From assembly GCA_027405735.1 (NCBI GenBank), contig JAPEHQ010000011.1:1364001-1428000 (forward strand): a DNA stretch of 64,000 bases. The letters run 5' to 3'. This DNA is from Mucor racemosus. Lineage: Eukaryota; Mucoromycota; Mucoromycetes; Mucorales; Mucoraceae. Below are positions 10,791 through 23,734 of the stretch, piece after piece (the stretch's first letter is position 1; every line of letters begins with the position of its first letter). The notes beneath the pieces were generated by a model. That model was not told the DNA's origin. It ran no database searches and worked only from the letters and a program-made list of their open reading frames with translations. The translations under genes were made by a program, and so were the position numbers.

Positions 10791-12220
10791 TTATGCAGAG
10801 ACGCCTTTGAAGAATAACAATTTCTTTAAAACCAAAAGATAAGGTACTATAAAGACCCAAATTTGAGCCAAATCTAATAGCGAAGTGTTCAATCGAATTG
10901 GTACATCAATAACTCTATCAGTGTCATTTGAAGAAGAATTATTTGGAAACTTTCCGTTTTTATAAAAATGATCCATTAATTCATCCTTCTCTTTCCATCT
11001 TTCAAGGTTCCAGTTGTTGAATTCTGCTTCATTTTGGATAGGAATAGAATTTACTTTGAAACGACGTACGTAAACATGTACTTGCTTTGGGAAAAAGTTG
11101 AAGAAAAAGACACTTTGAATGGTATAAACTTGCTCAGGAATATCATTTGCATTGATTCCTGAATAGCCAATAGTAAAATCATAAATGTAATCAATGCTAT
11201 CAGCCAAAGTAGTTGTACAAAGCCTCAACCCAGTTGATCTTGGTAGCAATGTGAATCTGTTATCGTTCTAAATATGTTTATTAAACATCAGTTAATCTAT
11301 CCTTTCATTTGTCGGAATTGTTGTGCATTACCATATCGTTTAATTCAGCAAATTCTTTTGATCTTTTACGGGTAGACGGTGATACAACTAGAATAATCGT
11401 TTGTTATCTAACAAACAAATGATAACAATAATATCCAGTGTTTACCTGTTCCTTCAGGAAATAACACTAACCATAATGATTGATTTCCTTTTTTTGATCT
11501 TTCCAAATTCGATATTATATTCTCTTTATCCATGGTTAATTTACGCTGTAAAAATATGAAATCAAAAAATCTCATTCCCTATAAAATCATCTATGGTTAA
11601 ACAAACTCATTGATTGTTTTTATCATCATTACCCTGCATTATTACATTAATCCAAATACGTATATCAAATAATATATTTAACTTACTGTCCATAGACTGG
11701 TAGATTCTTTAAACTTGACTTTAGTATAATTTTCAATACACCATGTGCTTTTGCGAGATAGGCAATACACCAAATGTAAATCCAGTCTGCATAAATCTGA
11801 AAGTGAGAAGCATTAGGTTTTCGACATTATTCAGAACCCACACACGCGTAGATATAAAACACGTTTACGAACCTGATGATTTGCTGTAACGATAATTCTG
11901 TTTGGAAAAACTAGACCTTTTACATTCCCATTATTGCCATCTTTTTGAACAATATCTTCTATTGGACCACAACTCTCATCAAATGTCATAATGACATTAG
12001 CAGGTGCAAACCATTGAATTAGTGCAACCAAATTTTGAGACCATGTATGCATTGTATAAGAAATAAATTGCCTATAAACTTTAAACGAAATTGGGTATAT
12101 AAAAATTGAAAACAATTGACCCAAAACACAGCAGGTAGACTGGAAGAATAGACCAAAGTTTACAAATAATATTTGTATTATCGTTTTTGGCGACCACCAA
12201 ACTATTTTTGCTGGACCCAT
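10791..12220 (-). CDS. Acyltransferase of the LCLAT1/Cst26 lysophospholipid family (PlsC domain)
   Basis: Five exons: 11873-12220, 11687-11796, 11446-11570, 11332-11387 and 10791-11267. The sum is 1116 nt, giving 371 residues. PlsC motif I NHQ-IYADW is assembled across the first intron; motif III is LVLFPEGT. The C-terminal layout (VHVYVRRF..IP, W..ERWKEKDELM..FYKNGKF) closely follows animal lysocardiolipin acyltransferase LCLAT1/AGPAT8 and yeast Cst26/Psi1, which re-acylate lysophosphatidylinositol or lysocardiolipin in the ER or mitochondria-associated membrane. Hydrophobic segments sit near the N-terminus (about residues 12-50) and at the C-terminus (about 345-365). Odd point: the third exon is in frame only with a weak GAATGAG acceptor. 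A one-base change would instead give GMRFFDFIFL, which fits the family better. Substrate is inferred from the family. The gene diverges from RPT1 over 1.2 kb. Confidence 0.88.
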
Positions 12221-13398
12221 TTTACTTGATATCGTGCGTAAACAGTAGATTTATTATAAAAAAAACGTTTCCTATCGCCAACTACAAAAACGAGAGCCAA
12301 GATGAGGAGTTGCTTATCAATAAAGATGCATCTGAGAGCCAATCACAATTGCTTGATAGGCAACCTTGTACTCAAAATCATTAGAATTTGACCTAATAAT
12401 ATTGAGAAAAGGGATTGAAGGTTTCATCTACCTAACAAAAATAAGATGAGCGATGTATAGTGGCAGAAGTTGTGGACAATGTCTACCGAGTATCTGTTTC
12501 AAAGTATTGGAATAGATTGTTTTACTATGGGAAATGCGAGGTTTTATTGCGCTAAATATTTGAAGGCCCAATATTCAATAGATTTTTATGCTTTTAATCA
12601 AGTTAGCTACAAATCGAACGCATTTTGCCCATTTAAGAGTGTATATTGACCACGAAAAGTATGTTTTTCACTGCATTCATATCCATTTCAGTATAAACGG
12701 ACTTTTTATCGGGGTGTATTCGGGAATCAAATAATGTTTCGTTTGTCAAATACAAATATGCTAACGAAGGGACCTAATTACCAAAACAAAATATGCATAT
12801 ATAACAAAAATTTGCAATATAAAATTTTAAATATATGTTTTTACAAGTTGTCAGATTTGTGAAAAGGAAAAATGTTTTTAAAAAGAAGCATAAAGCCAAA
12901 AGCGGGAGTTTAATATGGAATTGCGGTAAATGAATTCAAAAGTGATATTTTCTTGCTGATGAAAAATTGGAACAGAGGCCTTTTTTTTGGCTAAGTATAA
13001 CGTATCCCTATGTTTAAATAAACTTTTTATAAAAAATTTAATGTTTTACTAAACGCTTTAAATAAAGTTTTAAAATAAAAAGTATAAAAAAATCTTTTAC
13101 ATAGAATAGTTTAAAACTCTTTAAAAATGCCCAAGCTAACAAAAATGTTAATTTCTAAAGCCATAGATGAAAGTGCGACGTTGCCAATAAGAAGAAAGAT
13201 GCCAGTTTCTACAAGAATGGTTATTAAAGGCAGTCGCTTGAACGTGACGTAATATGCACTCGAAAGAAGGATGCGGACTTGCCCTCGCGACACGTAAGTT
13301 ACTTTCAGTATATATGAAGGTCTGCCTGATATTTCTCTTTTTTCTTTTATAACCTAACTTGTCAATAGACTAACCGTTAATTATAACTAATATTAAAT
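12221..13398. promoter_or_regulatory. Divergent intergenic region, acyltransferase / RPT1 promoters
   Basis: 1.18 kb of AT-rich DNA. The last 150 bp before RPT1 contain a CREB/ATF-like TGACGTAA word at 13243-13250 and a local GC-richer patch (13270-13300). No copy of the yeast proteasome element GGTGGCAAA was seen. Short open frames here are not convincing. Confidence 0.35.
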
Positions 13399-15096
13399 AT
13401 GCCACCTAAAGCTGATTGGGAAAAGTGTAAGTTGAAGGCAACTATTGCTGAAATTTATATTTAAATAACATGTTTAAATTCTATAGACGATAAGAGTGTC
13501 GAGGATAAAGAAGATGAGAAGATTGTTGGTAATGTCATGGAAACAAACAATCATCAGTGCGTTTTTTTTTAACTAGAAATCTATAATATTTACAGCTTTG
13601 GATGAAGGAGATATTAAACTTTTGACTACCTATGTAAATATACACAAAATTTCATCGATTATGTACATTTTTGAAGCAACATTTTACTTATTCGACAATG
13701 AAAACTATTAGGGTCAAGGTCCATATACCAAAGAATTAAAATCTTTAGAACAAGACTTGAAGGATATTCAAAAGCGTGTCAATGAGCATATTGGTAATAA
13801 TTGGATTTGGACTACGCATAAATATCTCATAAGCTCATCATTTTATCAACAATTTAGGCGTCAAGGAATCCGATACAGGTCTTGCTGCACCCAATTTATG
13901 GGATATTCCTGCTGATAAACAAAGAATGTCAGAAGAGCAACCTTTACAAGTTGCTCGTTGTACAAAGATTATTCAAGGAGAAAACAACGAAGATCCAAAA
14001 TACGTTATTAATGTTAAGCAAATTGCAAAGTTTGTTGTAGAATTAGTAAGACATGTTTCTCCTACAGATATTGAAGAAGGCATGCGTGTTGGGTAAATGA
14101 TTATGGATTAATTGGAATATAATGTACTTGTTCTAACATTTTGTTAAAATCGAAACAGTGTCGATCGTACAAAGTATCAAATTCAAATTCCTTTACCACC
14201 CAAGATTGATCCTTCTGTTACTATGATGCAAGTTGAGGAAAAGCCTGATGTAACTTATAGTGATATTGGTGGTTGTAAAGAACAAATTGAACGTCTTTGT
14301 GAAGTTGTTGAATTGCCACTTCTTCAACCTGAAAGGTTTGTTAATCTTGGTATTGATCCTCCTAAAGGTGTCTTATTATATGGTCCTCCCGGTACTGGTA
14401 AAACTCTTTGTGCTCGTGCTGTAGCTAACAGAACTGATGCTACTTTTATTCGTGTCATTGGTTCTGAACTTGTTCAAAAGTATGTTGGTGAAGGTGCTCG
14501 TATGGTCCGTGAATTGTTCGAAATGGCTCGTACAAAGAAGGCTTGTATTATCTTTTTTGATGAAGTAGATGCTATTGGTGGTGCTAGATTTGACGATGGT
14601 GCTGGTGGAGATAACGAAGTACAACGTACCATGTTGGAGTTGATTAATCAATTGGATGGTTTTGATCCTAGAGGTAATATCAAGGTTTTGATGGCTACAA
14701 ACAGACCTGATACTTTAGATCCCGCTCTTTTGAGACCTGGTCGTTTGGATCGTCGTGTTGAATTTGGTTTGCCTGATTTAGAAGGTCGTGCCCATATTAT
14801 GAAAATCCATGCAAAGAGTATGAGTGTAGAACGTGATATTCGTTATGAATTAATTGCTAGATTGTGTCCTAATGCAACTGGCGCTGAATTGAGAAGTGTA
14901 TGTACTGAAGCTGGTATGTTTGCCATTCGTGCAAGAAGAAAGGTTGCAACTGAAAAGGATTTCTTGGAGTCTGTCAATAAGGTTATTAAGGGTTATCAAA
15001 AGTTCTCCAGTACTCCCAAGGTAAGATTGATCAATCTAGTTTTATTATTGTCTATTAACTTTTATGTACTTGATTTAGTATCTTATGTGGAATTAA
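13399..15096 (+). CDS. RPT1: 26S proteasome regulatory subunit 7, AAA ATPase Rpt1 (PSMC2)
   Basis: Seven exons: 13399-13426, 13487-13528, 13596-13633, 13712-13793, 13858-14092, 14159-15020 and 15079-15096. The sum is 1305 nt, giving 434 residues (human PSMC2 is 433). Rpt1 is one of six ATPases in the base ring of the 19S particle that unfold ubiquitinated proteins and feed them into the 20S core. Order of parts: N-terminal coiled coil (about 40-75), OB domain, then the AAA domain with Walker A GPPGTGKT, Walker [15 protein letters not shown] and the second region of homology [21 protein letters not shown]. The last exon has only six codons (YLMWN-stop), an easily missed C-terminus after FSSTPK. 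Without it the frame would run on into intron sequence. All six introns follow GT-AG. The identification is near certain from length and sequence. Confidence 0.97.
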
Positions 15097-18000
15097 ATTG
15101 TTTCTTTCTTTTTATATATATACACTCTCAAATAATATCAATAAAAAAAATTGAAAAACATGGTGATTTGATCTTTTGTATTATTATAATATATTTTTTT
15201 CTATTTTTAATGCATAAAATATTCTGATTTTTCTGGAAAAAATTGACCATTGTAAATTCTCTGTTTTGACATTATCATTTGTGTATTTGACTAAAATGCG
15301 TTGATAATGCTATTTTTATCGTTTATTTTAGAATATCCTTAATGTAACTCGATTAAACTTTTTATTTGAAAATTGGCATTTTCAAAGTCCTGAAAACTGA
15401 GGAAACTGCGATTATTCTCCTCCTTTGATACATATAGATCAAAAATGGATTATTTAAACGCAGAATATTCTGTACGCCTATAAATGACTTAAAATTTGCA
15501 TGAATTTATCTACTTTTGAATATTTAAGACTAGAAATGCGAGACATATCTGTATATTCTGAAGTCAAATGAAAGCATTCAGAAATGATTTGTCTGTGCTC
15601 ACTGGACAGATCTGAAAATTAAAAGCTTTTCATCTTTCTTTGAGAAATTAATAATGAAAATATCAATGATACATACCACGCTATCTTGCAATGCTTTCTA
15701 ATTGAATTTATTTCGCTTGTAGCTTTAAATTAATTCTTCTAAAACCAAAAATTGCGTTCGTATCATACGAATTGGCGAAAACAACTGTAGCTTCGAGTCA
15801 GGATGCCTTTTTTATGGCACTTTTTTTTTTTTGCCATTACCGGACCACCGGACATGTGCCTGGCGACTATGTACAAATATGGGATACCTTTTAAAGTATG
15901 TGTTATACAGTACTATAGAGAAAATGTCATAATTATTTATTTTATGAGTATACCATTTTACTGAATCATATGCTTCTGGAGCACAATAGTTATGTTTAAC
16001 TCCCCTTCCAGATAGAACAACCATAATAACAAATCAAAAATCCATTTTTCAAGTTATTTAAACAGACATTCTAAATAAACGTCAAAAATGCGACTACTGC
16101 TTGTATTATATGTACAGTATATACTAGCGTTTATTTGTGATTCGAGCCTAGTCAGACTGTTATCCTCATAATGACCGTTTTTCCCTCAGTCTACCGAGGG
16201 GGAATTTACGGTTACTTAAGGAAGATGAAAAATTTGCCTTTTTGTTCTAATCTTTTGTCTTTTTTTTCTACTTGTTTTTTCTACTTATTTTTGTTTACGA
16301 ATTTTTTTGAGATTTGAGATATACTATGCCATTTCTTATTAGAATCATATGATATTTTGCTGTTCTAGTGGTTATGGAAAAGGTTACAGTCATCTTACGA
16401 CGAATATTGAACTATGAAACCTTGTCCGCTCGATGTAAGCAAGTGGGTATCCCTGCTGTACCTGAATCTATAAAGATCCAAAATCCTTTGATTTATTTTC
16501 CCTTGACAATACTGTTTCATATTTAAATATTTAATAAAGGTTTAGTATTATTATAAAGCTATAAAGACTCTGTTCTTTCCTTATGTAAAGCTTTTATACT
16601 TTTCTTCCACTTTCACACACATCATAATCAACAGATTTCATCGGACTTTTATTTTATCCTCCTTATCTTTGAATATATCTCCTTTTCTTTTGAAAACACC
16701 AACATGAAGATCGCTTTTACATGGATTCTATCTATTCAAACATGTTAAATATCACATCTTGATAATAGCAAACCTCACACTAAAAAGCTGCACGATGAAG
16801 AACGTGTTTATTTCTTCCTTTGTGCAACATCTTTAGGGTTCCAAAAGAAGCCTAAACCTTATCCAAGGGACATCTTTCATCAGCTATTATATATTCATTT
16901 TTGTATCCGTGTTATTGCGAAACAAAGAAACCAATTGTAATCCTATTCAACATTGTCCCGGCTACAAAATTTATTAAATGAAGCAAGGATGGTTACTATA
17001 GTGATTGTTTCATAAATTTGAATGATGCAGAAATGGCCAGCTTAAGATTGAAAAACCGCATTTGAAATGAAAATAAGTCAAGAAAATACTAAGGTATTGC
17101 AATGATGGGTATTAAGTAAAGTCTAGATTATTTTCCATTCTCTACCAGGATATTTAGTTTTTAGATTGCTGGAAAGACTTTTTTATTTTTTTATAAATTT
17201 TGTGAGAGCACTTTTTCTGTTATAGAGATCCATGAAGGGATGACAGGTATGCACAGCTAAAACCATAGGATAGTACTCATTAACGTCTATCTAACGAATT
17301 TTATCTCGTGAAAAAATATTGATTTTTGGTCGAGAAAATTGAGATTGAATGATTGATTTTTGGTGATATAAAAAAGAATCCATTTTGGACGAGGATATAC
17401 AAGGGTAAATTTTCGCCGACCAAAAAAAATGATGAAAAAAAATTAATATCCCCACAAAAAATAGGGCTACAGCTACGTATTTATACTCATTCTGTAGATA
17501 ATTTTGTTGCGCATAATGTGAAAATAAAATATTTTAGGGTTGTATTTGAATGAAGGGTACTTTTTGATCAAAAACCGTTAAAATTTGATATTAAGTTTAC
17601 TAGAGATTTTATGAGAAAAACATTTTCAAGACCTACACAGATCGATTCAGAATTAAAAACTGAACCCAAGATATTTAATACGCTAGTTCAACTTACTATG
17701 CATTTTTGTGAGCAATTAAACATACAAGTTTTTTTTTGGATTTTTTTGGATTTTTTTTCCATTTGAACACTTTTTTTGAATTGAAGCTCAGTCACCTGTG
17801 CATATCTAATTATACAATTTTATATGGTGATATTCAAAATCGGAGCGTGCCCCCATTTCAATAGATAATCAGGAAATAAAGAATGTAGGACTATACTTGA
17901 TATGCTACAAAATATTGACAAAAGACTTATTTCTATTCATCTTGATTTTTCAACGAGTATAAAGGCTTCAAAAGTAAAACACTTGTTTTTCCCCCGCTTA

Positions 18001-21000
18001 AAATCTCAATCTAAGATGTCAAATATCTCGAGATTTTATAAGCTTTCGAATAATAGTTTCTAAGCTAAATCTTCTTGTTTTTCAATGTTTTATTACATAT
18101 TAAAGTTTCAGGGATGGTGTTTTTTGGACCCCCCAAACCTCATAATTGTAAATCCTGTTTTGTTTTGTTTTTCTATTTTGTAGTTTTAACAATTTGGAGA
18201 ATTTTCACATTTTTTTTACAAAAGTATTGCTAGGAATCAGGCAACCAACTTTTCTGGGGTAAAATTGGCTGCTAAAAACGAATCTGCAATTCATTTTATT
18301 GTATCTATCAATTTCGCCGAGATTTTTGTGGTATAAACTTTGCTCGATTTCGAAATTGTTTAGTCAATGAAAAAATGATCGAAAAATGATGAAAATACAA
18401 AATCGTTTATTATCTCATAAATTGAAAATTAAGTAGGCCTAGCGTATTTAATGGTTTTTGTACAGTTTTGAATTATGCATCCATCTAAACACAATTCAAA
18501 CAACGTTTTTTGTATTAAATATTGGGTAAAATTGAATTGAAATTTTGAAGGTTTTTTGAAGATAAATACTACTTTTTATAAGCATGCTTTAGATAAAAGT
18601 AATGGAGATAATGTGCAAAAAAAGCCATCTTTCGATCGAGCAATTTATGAACCTTCTAGTTGCATTTTTCATAGAGAAAACGAGATTTTTATCAATTTTT
18701 TTTTTTCGAATTCAGAATTTGGGATGAGGGTATACAGGGCTAGAATCGAAGGTATCTCTTTGTGCATATTTTTGAGAATATCCACAAAAAATTAATATTT
18801 CGAAAAAAATAAATTAGGTTCGGTAAAGCCCAACGAGGTCGATGACATGATTGTAAATAAAATGCTGCTCAATTTAAAAAATATTTTAAAATCTACTGCA
18901 GAAATGCCAAAAAACAAAATGAAAAAAAATGAAAATCCTTGAAGTTTTTTTATACTAAAACATGTTATAAAGCGCTTTAAAAAAAGTAAGTTTTATTATC
19001 AAAAGTGTTAGTATAGCTTAATTTTTTGTAGAGATATGAGGTCTCGAAGTTTTCAATTTTAACAGTGAAATACGCGTAAAATCTGAAACATTAGCACTAA
19101 AAAAGTTATACCAACTGCAAAAAATAGGATATTTCCGGATACTAATTTTTGGATTAAAGTTGAACATCTCAGGTACATGTACATATAATTTTTTCTTGCT
19201 GTTATTTAATGAAAAAAAAGTAAAACAGGGATGAAAAATGTGGCCTATTTCTAGTGTAAAAAGCAGTGGATTTTATTTATGTGTATGCTCAATGCATTCT
19301 GGTTTGGATATTCTGAAAATATATTTGTCTTTTTGCAATTGTTTATTTGATATTAGACAAATAAATCGTAAGAAACTTAATTCTGGTCTGCTGGAGGAGG
19401 AGATATCTCACTTGGGTCCTTTTAAGTCTTAAGTGTTCATCTGCGTGCTGTGAATGAATATCCAAGTAATATGTTATGATTTTATGTAACATCAAACAGA
19501 CGATGAATGATAACACAGGCTTCACAGTTTCTTCTATATGTTAGTAATTTAGGTTGAGTAATTATCTTAAATCTAAAGTGGTTCACAAGCGAATTTTAAT
19601 TTAAAAAAAATTCAAAACAAAATCAGCTACTTATCGAATTTGGGTTACTTTTGAAGTAATTTTATAAGCAAAAGGTTGCTTTTTGAGGAGTATGTAGAAA
19701 AGAAACCCCACCTAATATTTATCTTCTAGTCCTTCATTGGCATTTCCGTTCAAATTTTTATAAAATATACATAATAGAGTATACTAATTTCATTTTGTAT
19801 GATATGGGTATATGCATGTCGTTCAAACAATCCATAATCTTTGAATAGACTCTGTAATTACAACATCTTTGTAATTAAACAAAGCAGAACTAAGGATAAT
19901 AGCATTAGAAGAAGTGTGCACTATATATGACATTGCTTTACAGAGCAGAGGGTCTGCTCTTAAAGGGTTGAACTATTCTATCTAGGATGTTATTATGTTC
20001 ATAGATAAAAGAAACATATACTACTGCCTGTAATGCAAGCATCAAAACATAAATATGCATTTTTTTTTTCATTTCCCATTAAAAGAAAACTAAAAACTTA
20101 CCCATATGAACATAAAAAGGTAATAAAACACCAAGCAAAACATCGGCCAAGATAGTAGGGTCAATAATGAATGTAGTGCTAATAAGTGGAACCATGGAAA
20201 TAGCAGCAACTCTCTAATTTTCAATGAACTAATCTATGTTTTTATCAGGTTTTAACAGTTTTTGAGGAGATTGTGCTTTATTTGTATAATTTAAAGTGTA
20301 TAATATATGAGTATGTACGCGAATTTTATTTTTAATTCAATATTTTGTTGGCAATGCTTCGTTTGTGTGATATTGCAACCTAACCTTATCTAAATGAAGA
20401 CGACATTGCTGATTGAGGAGCAAAATAAGAGGCAACTGTCTTTTAAATGTGGCAGTGTGTTTTAATGATTTATATTACAAGAGTGAAGAGGGAGGATATT
20501 ACAGCAATAAAGAAAGATGGGTGAGTGTGTCGAATTTTTCATTGATATTTTTCATATTCAATTGAACATGACCCTTGATCAATGACCGCAATACACAATT
20601 ATGCAAGCGACTGTTTTTGTTTGTTACTAAAATGCACAAAATTGGATTGATTTATCCATGTTTATATGCAGAAAAAATAATCTCCAACTGATGCTGATAC
20701 TGATGTTTGCTCACTGGCAGAGTGTATTATTACACTAAATTCATATTTTTCCTTTAAAGTTCTGGTAAATATATCCTCAAATGCGTCCATATTTCTCATG
20801 GCGTTTGCGATATTTGGATAAGTTACTAAATTGTCATCCACCACGTTGATTGAAAATGTTAATATTGTTATTATAGTTTGACGAAAACTCATATTATCTC
20901 CACCAATTAACGATGATTGAAAAGTTTTTACTATCATGCTTGCAGACATGCCAAGAAACAAAAATAGTTTAATTATTTCCAAATAAAGCCTTCATTATTA

Positions 21001-22630
21001 GGTTAATCTCGTTAAGCAAATTAATAGTATTTCGGGAGAAAAGGAAAGCATTCTGTCTGGAAGAGACAAAAGTTGACATAACGCATGAAAAGCGTTCATA
21101 GGTTGGTCATTAAAAGGTACAATATTCAAACTGGAAAGAAACATTGCCAAAGATCAGACTTGTACTAAATGTGAATTTAGTTCATTTTCGTTTGAGCCAA
21201 GGTTTTCTTTTTTTACAACGATTAATACGTATAATATTCTATAATTTCCAACGTAAGTACTTGAGTAATTTCACTTTGGATAGTAACAACTATTGGATTG
21301 AATAGTTCATTACTTTCATTCTGTGAGGCATATACCATAAAAAAAACCTTCGGCCTCCGGCCATTCAGTCCGATACACCACATAGCTACTTTTTAAACCG
21401 TATGTGCCTGTAAATAAAGTTATATTTTATGAGAAAGCTGATATGTACCATACCAACTAGAACTTGAACAATTAGGTTTAGTATTTCTTAATCATTCAGT
21501 AGAGGCCAAGCTATTAGATCCATATTTTGAATGGCAGATTAAGAGTATCCATATTCTGGTCTATTTTCGAATTATAGTTGTAATTTTTTTTTTTTGCTCA
21601 AATGCAGTTGTGAGTTTACCATCAACCTCAACCAACATTATTTAATACTGTAATGTGGATATAGTACATGAGGTTTAGTCCATGTGTTACTTGCTTCTAT
21701 GCATGCGATAATTCATACAACAAAGGTTAAACAAGAAAATACGATGAAGTAAGCAGTATCGTCCCAGCCAACCTCTATCATAGTTGATTAACTCCAATAA
21801 TGTGGCTTTTTAGCATATTTAGGATCTTATTAAAGTTCCAGATCATGTAGTTTTGCACGTTTTGAGTTACCAAAACAAGAGCAATCGACTGTCACTTTGT
21901 ATTTCTGAATTTATTATATCGGTCCGAGATGTTTTATGATAGCATGAACACAATGTATACTTTTTCGTTGATATTGAATGGAAGAGGTCAGAGAAAAGGG
22001 AATGCAAGATACGATAGATATCTTTTAGAATACAAGGTTGAAAATGTGATAATGCCAATTGAACAACAGTATCCACATGAAACCATAAATGCTACGTTTG
22101 TCCTGAATCATTACGTTTGTCCTGAATCGTTGCTCCCAATTGTGTTTAAATGTGCTTCAACATGAAATTGAAATTTACTTAATAAATTAGTAAACATATT
22201 ATATAGCAGATCAATGATATATAGTGTATATCTGATAACCAAATTAATAAAATTATAATATATGGGATAATGTAGTACATAAAATACATAAAATACATCA
22301 TAGACAAGTTGTCAGGTAAAATTTATAGGGGTTAAAGGTATACTTTATTGGGATATTGATATTTATATATATATATGTTAGAGATAAATATAGTTTTGAT
22401 AATAGATATAGTAGAGTAATTACATTTCCATATACAGATATTATATATTAAATGTTAAGAAAAAAAAAAGGCGACATATATTATTACATGCATGTAAAGA
22501 TATTTAAACAAAAAAATATACAGGAGCTGTAATTTTTTTAAGGGGTGTAAGAGTGATTATGTAGTAATTTAAGTTGTGATTTATAGACAAATAACAAGGG
22601 AAGAGAATTGTTGTATGCACAAAAGGGGGC
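15097..22630. other. Gene-poor AT-rich region
   Basis: 7.5 kb without a supported gene. It holds one copy of the dispersed repeat (about 18390-19280), many A/T homopolymers, and an 18-bp tandem pair of the word TACGTTTGTCCTGAATC near 22090-22127. A pyrimidine-rich promoter-like stretch at 16580-16700 leads to an ATG at 16704 that opens only 14 codons. Open frames of 60-106 codons (for example 20662-20982 minus, 21929-22165 plus) lack recognisable motifs and several lack an ATG start. Confidence 0.55.
18390..19280 (+). repeat. Dispersed non-coding repeat, copy 1
   Basis: About 0.9 kb, recognisably the same as 27445-28345 in the same orientation. Shared landmarks are the near-identical GGGATGAGGGTATACAGGGC at about 18720 and 27791, then GACATG, GTTATAAAGCGCT and GCAGGGATGAAAA in the same order and spacing. 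It shows many substitutions and no long frame. It is probably an old transposon-derived family; ends were not resolved. Confidence 0.8.
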
Positions 22631-23734
22631 TCAAGACAAAAGAGTTATACCAGAAGGAGGAGGAGGGTTACATCTAAATTGACTGTACCAGACAGGTTCA
22701 TCAGTTGCTGAACAAGAAGATGTAGTGTATTTTTGATGATTCTTTTTTACAAACGAGGTTGATGATGATGGTGAAGGTCTTAAAAACTTCCAGAGTTTCT
22801 CAAACCAAGAGGCATTATTTGTATTAGTGGTTTTAATAGATGGTTCTTTTCTTGACCGAGGTTGTTGAGCTGATTGACCATCGTTTAATGTGGTAGTCCA
22901 TACCGCCGAAGTCGAAGGAGAGTAATAACTACTATTGCAGCTAGTGCTTTCTAAAATAGTGCTACTGTTTGATTTGAAACGAAGCAAATTCTTTTTGAAT
23001 CTTGTTGCGAACTTATTATTGCTACGGCGCTTTTTTTGTGGCACCATGACATCTTCACGCAATGTTGAAGGCGAGGATGGTGTAACACTTGTTGCTCTTC
23101 GTTTCTGCCTGATAGTGCTCGTCATATCGTCATCATAGCCGTGTGCATTGGAATAAGCTTCGTGTTGCCCGCGAGGAGAAGTTAATAATTGACGATGATA
23201 GACACGATTTGGAAATGTGAGACTAGGTTGTTTTACTAAATGTTGACGAGATCCAACTGTATGGATAGATAAACTAACCATAGATGATGAAGTATCTGTA
23301 GTAGAACATCCTCCGGGATAATCATGTTCTGCAGTAGGTAAAAAGTATGAATCATTGTGGTACGGAAAAGGCAATAGTCGTGGTGATTCTATAACTTTAT
23401 CTTGCTGTTGAATTCGACGTTGTGGGCTTTTTCTCTGTGAAGAAATATTTGATTCTGGATAAGCAGAAATATGTGATGCAGATCGCATCTCGTTGCAGTA
23501 ACGGGCAAGTGGCATGCTTGACGGCTCAGCCAATTCAACTTTTGACAGATTTTCCAATGTCAATGGATATATTTTATGTTCTGAATTGCTGCTTATGCTG
23601 TTACTATCTCCCTTTTTATAACGCTGATGTGAGTAATAAGATGATGAATCATTTATGGATGAAGGTGAGGAATAGTAAACGTCATGGCTTATATTAGGAT
23701 CCATATGCTTTTCAAATGATTTTATTCTGTTCAT
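22631..23734 (-). CDS. Hypothetical Ser-rich protein, 367 aa
   Basis: A single uninterrupted frame from ATG 23734 (MNRIKSFEKHMDPN) to a stop at 22631. It is much longer than expected by chance in DNA this AT-rich, and its base composition is richer than the flanks. The protein is low-complexity and hydrophilic: Ser/Tyr/Asn runs, several basic patches (KKRRSNNK, RQKRRATS, KNLLRFKS) that could serve as nuclear localisation signals, many potential phosphorylation sites, no signal peptide and no membrane segment. The C-terminal part has an aromatic, more ordered look (ASWFEKLWKFLRPS and EPVWYSQFRCNPPPPSG), which may be the conserved functional portion. No family is recognised. It may be a regulatory or scaffolding protein; a role cannot be assigned. 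Confidence 0.65.
   Translation of the reverse strand: MNRIKSFEKHMDPNISHDVYYSSPSSINDSSSYYSHQRYKKGDSNSISSNSEHKIYPLTLENLSKVELAEPSSMPLARYCNEMRSASHISAYPESNISSQRKSPQRRIQQQDKVIESPRLLPFPYHNDSYFLPTAEHDYPGGCSTTDTSSSMVSLSIHTVGSRQHLVKQPSLTFPNRVYHRQLLTSPRGQHEAYSNAHGYDDDMTSTIRQKRRATSVTPSSPSTLREDVMVPQKKRRSNNKFATRFKKNLLRFKSNSSTILESTSCNSSYYSPSTSAVWTTTLNDGQSAQQPRSRKEPSIKTTNTNNASWFEKLWKFLRPSPSSSTSFVKKNHQKYTTSSCSATDEPVWYSQFRCNPPPPSGITLLS

Noticed and set aside
13111..13293. 60-codon minus frame upstream of RPT1
   Set aside because: No motif and located in the promoter; probably chance.
16160..16200. CCCTC...GAGGG short stem
   Set aside because: Only a 5-bp stem, well within chance for this length.
16580..16750. 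Pyrimidine-rich promoter-like stretch followed by an ATG with a signal-peptide-like start (MKIAFTWILS)
   Set aside because: The frame closes after 14 codons and no intron restoring a longer frame was found.
20662..20982. 106-codon minus frame (MSASMIVKTFQSSLIGG from an internal ATG)
   Set aside because: No ATG at the frame start, no motif, and surrounded by AT-rich DNA; insufficient to call a gene.
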